A stretch of DNA of 64,000 nucleotides from assembly GCA_022376925.1 (NCBI GenBank), contig JAIOJX010000032.1, forward strand, positions 206,022,939-206,086,938. The letters run 5' to 3'. The stretch comes from Tragulus kanchil. Its lineage: Eukaryota > Chordata > Mammalia > Artiodactyla > Tragulidae. The notes below the pieces were generated by a model that was not told the origin of the DNA, did not search any database, and was given only the letters and a program-made list of their open reading frames with translations. Below are positions 35,504-48,593 of the stretch, piece after piece. Position 1 is the first letter of the stretch. Every line of letters starts with the position of its first letter. The position numbers and the translations under genes were made by a program.

Positions 35504-37546
35504 GGCCAATAAAAACCTCTCTTGATTATAATTTAGATAAGAACCACTGGATTGAATAATAATGTCTGAAACTCCCCTGGCTGTTTCACCTTGAGACGTC
35601 CATCACTGGGTTAAACATGATGCTAATTGCATTTGGATTGATTAATTTCTCTCACTCCTGTCTATTCGAATAACGCTTAACAAAATAATCATAGCACCCA
35701 GAGCCAAATCTTTTCCGTCAAAGGAATGAAGCCATCAGAACAGGCAGAGATGAAAGAAATGAAGATGACCCGTAATTACTGCTACGGTGATATCATTACC
35801 ATATTATACAAAATGAGCTTGGGGGGAGGGGGTGGGGAGGGAGGAGGGACTGAGATGATTTTTTTAAATGGAACGCTACAATCTCAGAATACAGATTTGA
35901 CATCAAGTGGGACACACAGAAATATAAAGAACTTAGAAAAAAATACAGATCTTGCTCATGAAATTGCAAAATCCAACAAACACTGAGGTCCAAGATACAT
36001 CAAGTGTCTTGAGCTGTGAGCAGATATTATTCACGCCACTTTTTCACCACAGTAACACTTTTTGTATGACTTACGTGGAGATTTAAGACGCTGTCTTCAT
36101 ACCACAAGCACTCCTATAGTTACCGGGGAATTTTTCTTTAAGCCAGGAATAATATATTTTTATTTTAACGTTGTTAGAGGTGTCCTTGTTTGTAAAATTA
36201 GAATCTTAAGTTTTAACTGCAGGTAGTTCCAGTTTAAGATACCAAAGGAAATGTCTATGAATCTTCATGTATGGTCATTAGACAGTAGTATGGACTTAAC
36301 TCACTCACCAGCAAGGAAGACTGTATTTCCTACTTTCTTGTTGTCTGATAGAACCTTTTCTAATATATTAACATCTGATACAGAAAAACCTATGATTGCA
36401 TAGGATTTGAACTTAATATATTACTTATTACTCCCAGGAAAATCAGACCAAGATCCCAGTGCAGATACATTTCAAAGGACTTGGACATTGAGACAACTTT
36501 CCTACTGGGAACATCCCCATCTCGGGGGTGCTGGTGGTTGCAAAAGTCTACAGAGGATGCTGGCCCCAGCCTCACTGACCCCCAGGGCAGGGAAAGAGTT
36601 ACATCTTCACACTGTGAGGCCAATAAAAACCTCTCTTGATTATAATTTAGATAAGAACCACTGGATTGAATAATAATGTCTGAAACTCCCCTGGCTGTTT
36701 CACCTTGAGACGTCCATCACTGGGTTAAACATGATGCTAATTGCATTTGGATTGATTAATTTCTCTCACTCCTGTCTATTCGAATAACGCTTAACAAAAT
36801 AATCATAGCACCCAGAGCCAAATCTTTTCCGTCAAAGGAATGAAGCCATCAGAACAGGCAGAGATGAAAGAAATGAAGATGACCCGTAATTACTGCTACG
36901 GTGATATCATTACCATATTATACAAAATGAGCTTGGGGGGAGGGGGTGGGGAGGGAGGAGGGACTGAGATGATTTTTTTAAATGGAACGCTACAATCTCA
37001 GAATACAGATTTGACATCAAGTGGGACACACAGAAATATAAAGAACTTAGAAAAAAATACAGATCTTGCTCATGAAATTGCAAAATCCAACAAACACTGA
37101 GGTCCAAGATACATCAAGTGTCTTGAGCTGTGAGCAGATATTATTCACGCCACTTTTTCACCACAGTAACACTTTTTGTATGACTTACGTGGAGATTTAA
37201 GACGCTGTCTTCATACCACAAGCACTCCTATAGTTACCGGGGAATTTTTCTTTAAGCCAGGGAATAATATATTTTTATTCTAACGTTGTTAGAGGTGGCC
37301 TTGTTTGTAAAATTAGAATCTTAAGTTTTAACTGCAGGTAGTTCCAGTTTAAGATACCAAAGGAAATGTCTATGAATCTTCATGTATGGTCATTAGACAG
37401 TAGTATGGACTTAACTCACTCACCAGCAAGGAAGACTGTATTTCCCTACTTTCTTGTTGTCTGATAGAACCTTTTCTAATATATTAACATCTGATACAGA
37501 AAAACCTATGATTGCATAGGATTTGAACTTAATATATTACTTATTA
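35316..37546. repeat. Tandem duplication D14 (unit 1,114 bp)
   Basis: Copy 1 is 35316-36429 and copy 2 is 36430 to about 37546, with a shared attactt... edge. Differences lie near the end of copy 1 (aagccaggaat against aagccagggaat, gtgtccttg against gtggccttg). Confidence 0.95.
35590..35800. promoter_or_regulatory. Possible conserved non-coding element
   Basis: Repeat-free sequence with tgctaattgcatttggattg followed by a TGATTAAT PBX/HOX-like composite at 35639-35646, and a run of other AT-rich factor-like motifs (ttcgaataac, cgtaattactgc). The texture resembles deeply conserved enhancers, but a single genome cannot show conservation. The copy at about 36704-36914 comes from D14. This is an inference. 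Confidence 0.2.
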
Positions 37547-37555
37547 AACGATGAT

Positions 37556-37695
37556 CTCAAGGAAATTATGTAGCCTCTCTGTGTCTCAGTTCCTTCATCT
37601 GTAAAGTAGGGGATTAGTACCTACAGAGCAGGTTGTTGTAAGACTTAAAATGGTACATTTAAGTGCTCAGTAAGTGTTGGTATAAGAAAACAATT
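37556..37695 (+). repeat. MIR SINE relic
   Basis: A sense MIR core and 3' end: cctctctgtgtctcagttcc, ttcatctgtaaagtagggg and aagtgctcagtaagtgttgg. Confidence 0.75.
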
Positions 37696-38159
37696 TCACC
37701 CTAAGATTAATTTTATGGCTATTTATAGAACCCTGAATGTTTTGATTAATTCATTTAATGAAGTTATTTCAAATAGATAGTATAAAGTACCTTGAATTTA
37801 ACAAATATTTGTAAAATAAATAAATAGGATACTTCGGAGGGACATTATTTTAATAGGCTAGAAATATGTAGGGGATATTTTTGCTACCATATTTTAAACA
37901 GAACCATAATTAAATTGAAAACAATAAAAAGATACTGAAACTGTTTTACTTATCTTAGACAAGAAGACACATTTTAAAAATTTTTTTAAATAATAAATAC
38001 TCCCAAAGGAAACAAGCATATGTCATTTTGAATTTGTAATCATTCAGTAGTAACAGAAAAAGGAAAAAGACAAAACACTGTATTTCTGGCAGGTTAAAAC
38101 AAGAGTCTAAACCATTTACCATGTTAACTCAGTATTCTTTACTTTCTTTCTGGTTTAGA
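37696..38159. other. AT-rich unique sequence
   Basis: Strongly AT-rich with no open frame or repeat that I can name. Confidence 0.4.
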
Positions 38160-38608
38160 GAGGCACTGTATACAGTCAAAAGGATTTTTCTTGTCTGCCT
38201 TTGGAATTAGATGGGTCTAGCCTTGATTCAAACCCCAGTCCCCCATTTACAACTTTTAAGATCTTGAGCAAATTGTTTTTTATTTTTAAAATATTTATTT
38301 ATTTTATTATTTATTTGGCTGCCTCAGGTCTTAATTGTGGCATGCAGGATTTTCACTATGTAATGTGGGGATTTTCATTGCAGTGCTTGGGCTCAGTAGT
38401 TGTAACGCATGGGCCTAGCTGCTCCAAGTCACGTGGGATCCTAATTCTCTGACCAGGGATCGAACCTGAGTCCCCAGTATTACAAGGCAGACTCTCACTG
38501 GGCCACGAGGGAAGTCCCCAAACTGTTTTTTCGAGCATCAGTTTTCTCACTCATAAAATGGGAATTTCTCTGGCATATAGTAGGAAAGTCTATAAATGGC
38601 AGTGTTGA
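38160..38608 (+). repeat. MIR relic split by a later SINE
   Basis: MIR sequence (agatgggtctagccttgatt...gatcttgagcaaat) stops at about 38275 and resumes at about 38520 (catcagttttctcactcat, aaaatggga). The interruption is the inverted SINE at 38281-38519. Confidence 0.65.
38281..38519 (-). mobile_element. CHR-1-like SINE inserted in MIR, inverted
   Basis: It has an inverted A/T-rich tail, an attgtggcatgcagg body, the B-box complement gaccagggatcgaacc and the terminal gagggaagtcccc. An imperfect aaa(t/c)tgttttt repeat flanks it as a likely target-site duplication. Confidence 0.85.
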
Positions 38609-38624
38609 TCATTTTTTTAATCTG

Positions 38625-38870
38625 TCAAGTTTCAGCTCAAACATCACCTTTTCAAAGAGGCCTTCTGTGGCCACCCTACCCAAAGTGAGTACTCAGTTAT
38701 TCTCTTTCACATCAACACATTTACTTCATTCATATCACTTACGAAGATCTTAAATTAATTATTTACTTTCATGCTCATGAAGTTCTACAGAGCTTCCTAC
38801 TCTATCCCAGCAACTAGAACGATACCAAACACATGGTAGGTGGTCAACTATGTATCTACTGAAATAATTT
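38625..38870 (+). repeat. L2 LINE 3' end relic
   Basis: The tcagctcaaacatcacc, aaagaggccttctgtgg and ccaaacacatggtaggtgg blocks, in this order, are the L2 3' untranslated pattern. It is duplicated at about 39700-39945. Confidence 0.7.
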
Positions 38871-38999
38871 ATTCATATATGAGGAAAGAGAAACGCTGCT
38901 TCCTTTTCAATTCTTTTTTTTTTTCCTTTTCAATTCATAATTCAACACTGTTTAAGAAACTCTGCCCTGCAAAATTACCTATGCTTTTATTGCTCCATT

Positions 39000-39134
39000 A
39001 AAAAAATTTATTTTGCTGTACGGTGTCTTTCTTAGTTATAGCATGTGAGATCTAGTTCCCTAACCAGGGATCAAATTCAGGCCTCCTGCATTGGGAATGC
39101 AGAGACTCAGCCGCTAGACCACCAGGAAAGTCTC
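39000..39134 (-). mobile_element. CHR-type SINE, inverted
   Basis: It shows ttattttgctgtacggtg, the B-box complement aaccagggatcaaattc and the terminal accaccaggaaagtct. It is duplicated at about 40077-40211. Confidence 0.8.
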
Positions 39135-40723
39135 TTTATTACCCTTTGACTCAGCGATTTTACTTCCAGGTTGCTATCCAAAGGTACACCAACAAAAATA
39201 TTAGGGTATTCATATTCCTGTTCATTCCAGCACTATCTGAAAGTAATCTTCAGTTATTACAACCCAAATGTCCATTTTTAGGCAGGGGACTCCTTATTAC
39301 AGAGTCCTGTTCAGCTGTAAGAAGGAATAAGTATGTATTGCTAAGGAGGATCTCCAGAGCATACTGCTGAATGGAAAAAAGCAAGATGCAAAACACTCTG
39401 GATAGTATATTACCTCACGTGGAAAATTAGGGCATAGGGAAATGCATGGTGTATCTACTTATATTTTCAGAAGAAATAATGGAAGGATAAAGTTTCGTAT
39501 TACTTTTTATTAATAAAGATGGTTACCTAGCAAAGGTAAAAGAGGTAGGTAGGAGAGAGGTGGAAACAAACACTTTGAATGACTAATATTACTTGGGACA
39601 ACATATAAATATTTTTATTAAAAAAGGGGGGGCCCTCCTGGGATTTCTCGCATAATGGGAATTCTTGGCAATAGTGGTTTGTTTTCATTTTTTAATCTGT
39701 CAAGTTTCAGCTCAAACATCACCTTTTCAAAGAGGCCTTCTGTGGCCACCCTACCCAAAGTGAGTACTCAGTTATTCTCTTTCACATCAACACATTTACT
39801 TCATTCATATCACTTACGAAGATCTTAAATTAATTATTTACTTTCATGCTCATGAAGTTCTACAGAGCTTCCTACTCTATCCCAGCAACTAGAACGATAC
39901 CAAACACATGGTAGGTGGTCAACTATGTATCTACTGAAATAATTTATTCATATATGAGGAAAGAGAAACGCTGCTTCCTTTTCAATTCTTTTTTTTTTTC
40001 CTTTTCAATTCATAATTCAACACTGTTTAAGAAACTCTGCCCTGCAAAATTACCTATGCTTTTTATTGCTCCATTAAAAAAATTTATTTTGCTGTACGGT
40101 GTCTTTCTTAGTTATAGCATGTGAGATCTAGTTCCCTAACCAGGGATCAAATTCAGGCCTCCTGCATTGGGAATGCAGAGACTCAGCCGCTAGACCACCA
40201 GGAAAGTCTCTTTTATTACCCTTTGACTCAGCGATTTTACTTCCAGGTTGCTATCCAAAGGTACACCAACAAAAATATTAGGGTATTCATATTCCTGTTC
40301 ATTCCAGCACTATCTGAAAGTAATCTTCAGTTATTACAACCCAAATGTCCATTTTTAGGCAGGGGACTCCTTATTACAGAGTCCTGTTCAGCTGTAAGAA
40401 GGAATAAGTATGTATTGCTAAGGAGGATCTCCAGAGCATACTGCTGAATGGAAAAAAGCAAGATGCAAAACACTCTGGATAGTATATTACCTCACGTGGA
40501 AAATTAGGGCATAGGGAAATGCATGGTGTATCTACTTATATTTTCAGAAGAAATAATGGAAGGATAAAGTTTCGTATTACTTTTTATTAATAAAGATGGT
40601 TACCTAGCAAAGGTAAAAGAGGTAGGTAGGAGAGAGGTGGAAACAAACACTTTGAATGTACTTTATTTCACATATTTCACTTTGGGACAACATATAAATA
40701 TTTTATAGATTAAAAAATTCATT

Positions 40724-40845
40724 TGGGACTTCCTGGTGGTCCAGTGGTTGAGACCCTGTGCTTCCACTGCAGGAGGCATGGGTTTGATCCCTGGTCAGGG
40801 AATGAAATCCCACAAGCCATGACGCATGGCCAAAACATCTTAAAT
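40724..40845 (+). mobile_element. CHR-type SINE
   Basis: It starts gggacttcctggtggtccag, has B box ggtttgatccctggtcagg, and ends in a short body, ccatgacgcatggcc. The degraded end of D15 copy 1 seems to reach into its first bases. Confidence 0.85.
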
Positions 40846-41740
40846 TTGAACTGGGCAAATTGGTAGGAATACAATGTATTTTTCTCTTAAAAAAACAAAA
40901 TGACTCATTTACCAACTCTGTCCATAGAAAAGGCCCAGGAGCAATGACAGTCCAGTACTAAAAAAAATACTTAGATTTTTACTAAAAGGAACCAGGGTTC
41001 CTTGGAGAAATGGATGAGACTCTAAGTCTGAAGAAATAAATGAACACAGAATGTCTTGACATGTTGAAAGGAAGGAAGTTACCAAAGATTTACTAGAGTC
41101 ATGTCAAATGACTCAGGAGTCACATGAGAAAAGACTCATAACTTTAGTTACTGGATGGGATAGTTCTGAGTGGCAGAAAGAATAATAATCATCGTAGTTA
41201 GAAACACATTAAATATAAACACCTATAATATTTCTTAAAAAGTCCTCAGCCACTTCAATGAATCTTATATTCTGAAGATCTGTAAGTAAAAAGGGGGAAA
41301 ATCAATCCTTTTCTCCCTGCCCTTCCTCTTTGGACTATATTTCAGAAGACCAAACAGTTGCTGATTCATTAGAATAATAATAATCACTTTTATTATGAAA
41401 AGGATTAGATCCATACCCCATAAACTCACTGATCTTCACTGAAACTGGGACAAAGGAAGGTCTTATGTGTTCTTATATGCAGCAATAGCAAGCACACTTA
41501 GGAACCATTCTTTCCAAAAAGACTGACTCCAAAGCCACTTTAACTCTACTAGAGTGCAGGAAATCTGGGGGAAAAAGGAACATGTGGAATGCTACCACCA
41601 GGATAAAAATCATCCAAGTTTAAAATGCAGGAGATCTTCCCAGATTAACAACCCAGTTTCTTCAACAATTAAATAGCACTGGTGTTGGGGGTGGGGGAAC
41701 CCTAGAAGAATGTGCCTATTTACAGGGAAGATTAAGATAC
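40846..41740. other. Unique sequence, nothing recognised
   Basis: AT-rich non-coding sequence with no repeat that I can name with confidence. Confidence 0.35.
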
Positions 41741-43936
41741 TGAAGACTGACGTCAACCAAATGCAAATGTGTAGACCTTGTCTAGATTCCGACTCAAACA
41801 AATCAATCATGAAAAACACCATTTTTAGCTAAACTGGACATGGATTATGTTATTAAGGAATCATTACCTTATTTTGTTTAGTGTAATAACTGTGTGTATT
41901 TTTTAAAGGGCTTCTTGGTCAGAGATACATAGTGAAGTACTTATGAATGACATGGTACTAGGATTTGCTTTAAAATACTTCAACCAACAACACAACTACA
42001 ACGAAAGTGCAATATAAAAGGGTGGAGTAAAGCACGAACAGCATAACAGTTGACAGTTACTGAAGTTGGGGATGGATATGTGGAGTTCACTACAGCATTC
42101 CACCACTTTAGTAACACTTGCAAAATCTCCATATAATAGATAGAAAACGTCACCAACTGCTTCTCTGGAAATACAGCCTTTTCTCATTATCACTGCATAT
42201 CATAATACAATGAAGAAAGAGTAATCTGGGGAACAGAAATGGGGATAATTAATTCTGCAGAGGGCTTGGCAATGGATGGACAGGAAAAGCTTTAGAAAGG
42301 GGGTGACTTTTCTTGTCATGAATGTTTATTTCCATCGTTAAATTCTTTGGATGAGGAACAAATTACATATAACCAAACAATCAAAAGCAGATTACATATT
42401 TTTTCAAGTCCACCAAATCTTACTCAGGTTAAGCCTAATAATAAGTTGCTGCATTCCAACCTTTCTTAATTATTTAAGAAATCATACTGACAAATCTAAG
42501 AGCGATTTTCAATTTATTCATAAAATAGTTATGAAGGAAGCTCTCTGGCTCAACATTTTGCTTTTACAAAATTCTGTGCGAAGTGGAAAGAATATGTCCT
42601 TGGTTACTCATTTATTAAATCTTCTCAGGAAAAGCTTTAGGGTCACTATGGCAGAAATTAACACAACACTGTAAATAAATTATACTTTAAACATAAAATA
42701 AAATAAAGCTTTACGGTCAGTATTAAGACTAACTTAGGGGTATAGGCCAGTCCAATAGCTAACAAGTTAGAGAAAAGAATAGCTTAATCTAAACATTCAC
42801 TAGTCCAGCTAAATTTCAGCTAGTTTGCCCTCACACCATGAAGACTGACGTCAACCAAATGCAAATGTGTAGACCTTGTCTAGATTCCGACTCAAACAAA
42901 TCAATCATGAAAACACCATTTTTAGCTAAACTGGACATGGATTATGTTATTAAGGAATCATTACCTTATTTTGTTTAGTGTAATAACTGTGTGTATTTTT
43001 TAAAGGGCTTCTTGGTCAGAGATACATAGTGAAGTACTTATGAATGACATGGTACTAGGATTTGCTTTAAAATACTTCAACCAACAACACAACTACAACG
43101 AAAGTGCAATATAAAAGGGTGGAGTAAAGCACGAACAGCATAACAGTTGACAGTTACTGAAGTTGGGGATGGATATGTGGAGTTCACTACAGCATTCCAC
43201 CACTTTAGTAACACTTGCAAAATCTCCATATAATAGATAGAAAACGTCACCAACTGCTTCTCTGGAAATACAGCCTTTTCTCATTATCACTGCATATCAT
43301 AATACAATGAAGAAAGAGTAATCTGGGGAACAGAAATGGGGATAATTAATTCTGCAGAGGGCTTGGCAATGGATGGACAGGAAAAGCTTTAGAAAGGGGG
43401 TGACTTTTCTTGTCATGAATGTTTATTTCCATCGTTAAATTCTTTGGATGAGGAACAAATTACATATAACCAAACAATCAAAAGCAGATTACATATTTTT
43501 TCAAGTCCACCAAATCTTACTCAGGTTAAGCCTAATAATAAGTTGCTGCATTCCAACCTTTCTTAATTATTTAAGAAATCATACTGACAAATCTAAGAGC
43601 GATTTTCAATTTATTCATAAAATAGTTATGAAGGAAGCTCTCTGGCTCAACATTTTGCTTTTACAAAATTCTGTGCGAAGTGGAAAGAATATGTCCTTGG
43701 TTACTCATTTATTAAATCTTCTCAGGAAAAGCTTTAGGGTCACTATGGCAGAAATTAACACAACACTGTAAATAAATTATACTTTAAACATAAAATAAAA
43801 TAAAGCTTTACGGTCAGTATTAAGACTAACTTAGGGGTATAGGCCAGTCCAATAGCTAACAAGTTAGAGAAAAGAATAGCTTAATCTAAACATTCACTAG
43901 TCCAGCTAAATTTCAGCTAGTTTGCCCTCACACCAT
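41741..43936. repeat. Tandem duplication D16 (unit 1,097-1,098 bp)
   Basis: Copy 1 is 41741-42838 and copy 2 is 42839-43936. They are almost perfect: one A is lost in gaaaaacacc near the start of copy 2. The 107-codon plus frame at 42351-42674 recurs in copy 2 with no homology that I recognise. Confidence 0.95.
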
Positions 43937-46155
43937 CAACAACTGGTGAATATAAATTACGACCTCACTAATTCTACTTTAATTTGATCATTCTTACTTC
44001 ATTGATGATGATTTATCCGATTTAAAACAAACTACTTGTTCTAGCTGATGATTTGATTTTAATTGTTTGCAATGTGGTTTCACATATTTATGGTTCATGT
44101 CCTCAACTAGACCTATGAAAGAAACTTTTAGATATTTTCCCTAATTGACTTGGAAACAATACCCAATATATAGTATTTATCCAGTAAGGCTTAATTGAAA
44201 AATCTTTCCTTTAAGATCATGTAGTAGTACAAACGTATAACAATTATTGTTTTCACTTGATTATGAATTTCTTTTATTTTAAATATATTTTTTAAATGTA
44301 TTAATCTGGTTGTGTTGGGTGGGGATCTTATAGCAAGTGGGATCTTTAGTTGTGGCCATGGGCTTAGTTGCTCCAGTTCCCCAATCAGGGACTGAACCTG
44401 AGTCCCTGCATAGCAAGTCGGAGTCTTAGCCCGGAGTACCAGGGAAGTCCCTGAATTTCTTTAAACAACACGTCACATCAAGGTGAGAACTTGATCATAA
44501 GACGTGTCTACTGAGATAGTTATGTTGAGATAGGCTGGGACCTGGGATCTTTCACCGGAGTGCTTGCACCTGGACTAACATCTCTTTGAGCAATAGAACA
44601 CAAAGAAACTATAAGGGATTAAAAATTACCTATAATGATGGCCAAAAAACACATGAAACGATGCTCAACCTTGCTTATAATTAGAGAAATGCAAATCAAA
44701 ACTACAATGAGATATCACCTCACACCCCTCAGAACGGCCATCATCAAAAAATCTGCAGACAATAAATGCTGGAGAGGGTGTGGAGAAAAGGGAACACTCT
44801 TGCACTGGTGGTAGGAATGTAAATTGATACAGCCTCTATGGAAGACAGTCTGGAGATTTCTTAAAAAACTAAAAATAGAAGCACCATACCACCCAGCAAT
44901 CCCACTATTAGGCTTATATCCTGATGAAATCAAAACTGAAAGAAACACCTGTACCCCAATGTTCATTGCAGCTCTCTATACAATTTACAGTTTTAAGACT
45001 AACTTAGGGGTATAGGCCAGTCCAATAGAAAATTGAAAAGAATAGCTTAATCTAAACATTCACTAGTCCAGCTAAATTTCAGCTAGTTTGCCCTCACACC
45101 ATCAACAACTGGTGAATATAAATTACGACCTCACTAATTCTACTTTAATTTGATCATTCTTACTTCATTGATGATGATTTATCCGATTTAAAACAAACTA
45201 CTTGTTCTAGCTGATGATTTGATTTTAATTGTTTGCAATGTGGTTTCACATATTTATGGTTCATGTCCTCAACTAGACCTATGAAAGAAACTTTTAGATA
45301 TTTTCCCTAATTGACTTGGAAACAATACCCAATATATAGTATTTATCCAGTAAGGCTTAATTGAAAAATCTTTCCTTTAAGATCATGTAGTAGTACAAAC
45401 GTATAACAATTATTGTTTTCACTTGATTATGAATTTCTTTTATTTTAAATATATTTTTTAAATGTATTAATCTGGTTGTGTTGGGTGGGGATCTTATAGC
45501 AAGTGGGATCTTTAGTTGTGGCCATGGGCTTAGTTGCTCCAGTTCCCCAATCAGGGACTGAACCTGAGTCCCTGCATAGCAAGTCGGAGTCTTAGCCCGG
45601 AGTACCAGGGAAGTCCCTGAATTTCTTTAAACAACACGTCACATCAAGGTGAGAACTTGATCATAAGACGTGTCTACTGAGATAGTTATGTTGAGATAGG
45701 CTGGGACCTGGGATCTTTCACCGGAGTGCTTGCACCTGGACTAACATCTCTTTGAGCAATAGAACACAAAGAAACTATAAGGGATTAAAAATTACCTATA
45801 ATGATGGCCAAAAAACACATGAAACGATGCTCAACCTTGCTTATAATTAGAGAAATGCAAATCAAAACTACAATGAGATATCACCTCACACCCCTCAGAA
45901 CGGCCATCATCAAAAAATCTGCAGACAATAAATGCTGGAGAGGGTGTGGAGAAAAGGGAACACTCTTGCACTGGTGGTAGGAATGTAAATTGATACAGCC
46001 TCTATGAAAGACAGTATGGAGATTTCTTAAAAAACTAAAAAAAGAAGCACCATACCACCCAGCAATCCCACTCTTAGGCTTATACCCTGATGAAATCAAA
46101 ACTGAAAGAAACACCTGTACCCCAATGTTCATTCAGATCTCTATACAATAGCTAA
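43815..46155. repeat. Tandem duplication D17 (unit about 1,166-1,173 bp)
   Basis: Copy 1 is 43815-44987 and copy 2 is 44988 to about 46155. Copy 2 starts with losses (ccaatagctaacaagttagag becomes ccaatagaaaattg). The end of copy 1 (ttgcagctctctatacaattt) is an altered form of the tcagatctctatacaatagc in copy 2. Because D16 overlaps it, its first 120 bp occur three times. Confidence 0.95.
44281..44455 (-). mobile_element. CHR-1-like SINE, inverted
   Basis: An inverted element with an AT-rich tail, tctggttgtgttgggtg, ttagttgtggccatggg and the terminal taccagggaagtccct. It is duplicated at about 45448-45620. Confidence 0.8.
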
Positions 46156-46690
46156 AACATGGAAGCAACCTAGATGCCCATCGACGAATGAATGGATACA
46201 AAGCCCTGGTTCGTATATACAATGGAATACTACACAGCTATAAACAGAAATGCAGAAGAATCAGCCCAAATGAGGTGGCTGGATCTAGAACCTATCATAA
46301 AAAGTGAAGTCAGTCAAAAAGAGAAGGACAAGTACAATGTACTAACACATATATATGGAATCTAGTAGGATGGTAATGATAACACATGCAGTGAAGCGAT
46401 GGAATAGACACGGTGGTGTCTATAGACATGGAGAGTAGACATGGACATTGTGGGGAATGAACAGTGGGTGGGAGGCATAAAGGAAGGGGCATGAAAACCT
46501 GTACTACCATATGTGAAGAAAATAGCTATAGTCATTGCTCTGTGAGAAAAGGGGATCCTGCAGGGGGTGCTGTGTGACGGTCCGGAGGGGTGGGATGCGG
46601 GGATACACATATGACTAATCTGGGAACATGCGTATCTGTAAACAACAAAACTCTGTAAAAGTTAAAAGTAAACTAAAAGGTTAAAAAAAA
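44639..46690 (+). mobile_element. L1 3' end (ORF2 tail and 3' UTR), duplicated
   Basis: It shows the familiar mammalian L1 3' region: acacatgaaacgatgctcaa, ctggagagggtgtggagaaa, cccagcaatcccac, acatggaagcaacctagatg, then an A-rich end at 46682-46707. The first pass (44639-44987) is cut by the D17 join. The complete fragment runs 45804 to about 46690, and its second half recurs at 47190-47875 through D18. It is 5' truncated with no intact ORF. Confidence 0.8.
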
Positions 46691-48355
46691 AGAAAAAAAA
46701 AAAACAAAACCTGTAATGTGGGAACCAGGAGTTCAGTCCCTGGGTTGGGAAGATGCCCTGGAGAAGAGAACTGCAACCCGCTCCAGTATTCTTGCCTGGA
46801 GAATTCCACGCACAGAGGAGCCTGGCAGGCTATAGTTTCATGGGGTTGCAAAGAGTCGGACATGACTGAGCGATTAACAGCCACAGTCCGGGCAGTTAGG
46901 AAAAGCAGGGCACTGCACATGATCTGCACACAACATCACCAAAGGGGTGGGCAGGTCACCTAAGCCACACCTCCTGACCAGACCATCAGGGACCTACCCA
47001 TGTTGCTACACCTTTTAAGGACCTAAGCAGCTCCTCTGGGGAGACAGCAAGAACACCTATCTCTTGTTTTCACTCCCTCATGTTGCAGCACAAGCCCTAA
47101 TGGAGCCCTGACTGGAATTCTCATCTGGCCTCCTATCAATTTCTATTGATTAAAGTCTCCAAGGGCCCAGGTCTGTAAGAATATGGAGTGAGATTTCTTA
47201 AAAACTAAAAAGAAGCACCATACCACCCAGAATCCCACTCTTAGGCTTATACCCTGATGAAATCAAAACTGAAAGAAACACCTGTACCCCAATGTTCATT
47301 CAGATCTCTATACAATAGCTAAAACATGGAAGCAACCTAGATGCCCATCGACGAATGAATGGATACAAAGCCCTGGTTCGTATATACAATGGAATACTAC
47401 ACAGCTATAAACAGAAATGCAGAAGAATCAGCCCAAATGAGGTGGCTGGATCTAGAACCTATCATAAAAAGTGAAGTCAGTCAAAAAGAGAAGGACAAGT
47501 ACAATGTACTAACACATATATATGGAATCTAGTAGGATGGTAATGATAACACATGCAGTGAAGCGATGGAATAGACACGGTGGTGTCTATAGACATGGAC
47601 AGTAGACATATGGACATTGTGGGGAATGAACAGTGGGGGGGAAGCGTAACGGAAGTAGCATGAAAACCTGTACTACCATATGTGAAGAAAATAGCTATAG
47701 TCATGAATCTGTGAGAAAAGGGGATCCTGCAGGGGTGCTGTGTGACGATCTGGAGGGGTGGAATGGGGAGGATATACATATGACTAATCTGGGAACATAC
47801 GTATCTGTAAACAACAAAACTCTGTAAAAGTTAAAAGTAAACTAAAAGGTTAAAAAAAAAGAAAAAAAAAAAACAAAACCTGTAATGTGGGAACCAGGAG
47901 TTCAGTCCCTGGGTTGGGAAGATGCCCTGGAGAAGAGAACTGCAACCCGCTCCAGTATTCTTGCCTGGAGAATTCCACGCACAGAGGAGCCTGGCAGGCT
48001 ATAGTTTCATGGGGTTGCAAAGAGTCGGACATGACTGAGCGATTAACAGCCACAGTCCGGGCAGTTAGGAAAAGCAGGGCACTGCACATGATCTGCACAC
48101 AACATCACCAAAGGGGTGGGCAGGTCACCTAAGCCACACCTCCTGACCAGACCATCAGGGACCTACCCATGTTGCTACACCTTTTAAGGACCTAAGCAGC
48201 TCCTCTGGGGAGACAGCAAGAACACCTATCTCTTGTTTTCACTCCCTCATGTTGCAGCACAAGCCCTAATGGAGCCCTGACTGGAATTCTCATCTGGCCT
48301 CCTATCAATTTCTATTGATTAAAGTCTCCAAGGGCCCAGGTCTGTAAGAATATGG
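46015..48355. repeat. Tandem duplication D18 (unit about 1,170 bp)
   Basis: Copy 1 is 46015-47182 and copy 2 is 47183-48355. Copy 2 begins with homopolymer losses (aaaaaactaaaaaaag becomes aaaaactaaaaag, cccagcaatccc becomes cccagaatccc). Further scattered changes lie at 47598-47775, more than in most other pairs. Confidence 0.95.
46715..46882 (+). mobile_element. Bov-tA/Bov-A SINE
   Basis: It contains ttgggaagatgccctggag, cccgctccagtattcttgcc and gagtcggacatgactgagcg, the diagnostic 3' portion of the ruminant-specific Bov-tA and Bov-A SINEs derived from the BovB 3' end. It is duplicated at 47884-48051. Confidence 0.9.
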
Positions 48356-48593
48356 TAGTGGTTATTTTACGTGTGAGTATAAATTACAGCTAGTTAACCT
48401 TCTGTTTTTGATGTTTTTTTTTTTTTTTTAATCAAATACCCAGTTTTGACATTTCTGAGAAACTTTATTTACAATATTTGGGAATTAGAACACAAAAATA
48501 TCATCAACCTGAAAATTATATTATACTGTGTATAATAGTCCACTTCATGGTAACTCCAGAGTTTAATCTATATATAGTTAACATAATAATAAG

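Larger units (their letters stand above)
38609..40740. repeat. Tandem duplication D15 (unit about 1,075 bp)
   Basis: Copy 1 is 38609-39684 and copy 2 is 39685 to about 40740. The last 100 bp of copy 1 are heavily degraded: a 20-nt loss after cactttgaatg, then ttaaaaaaggggggg where copy 2 has tagattaaaaaattcattt. Homopolymers differ between the copies. Confidence 0.95.

Noticed and set aside
2312..37546. A real biological array: satellite, gene-family amplification or programmed local duplication
   Set aside because: Every unit is different in content, each occurs only twice (or three times where units overlap), and the errors cluster at the joins. No motif is shared by the 22 breakpoints.
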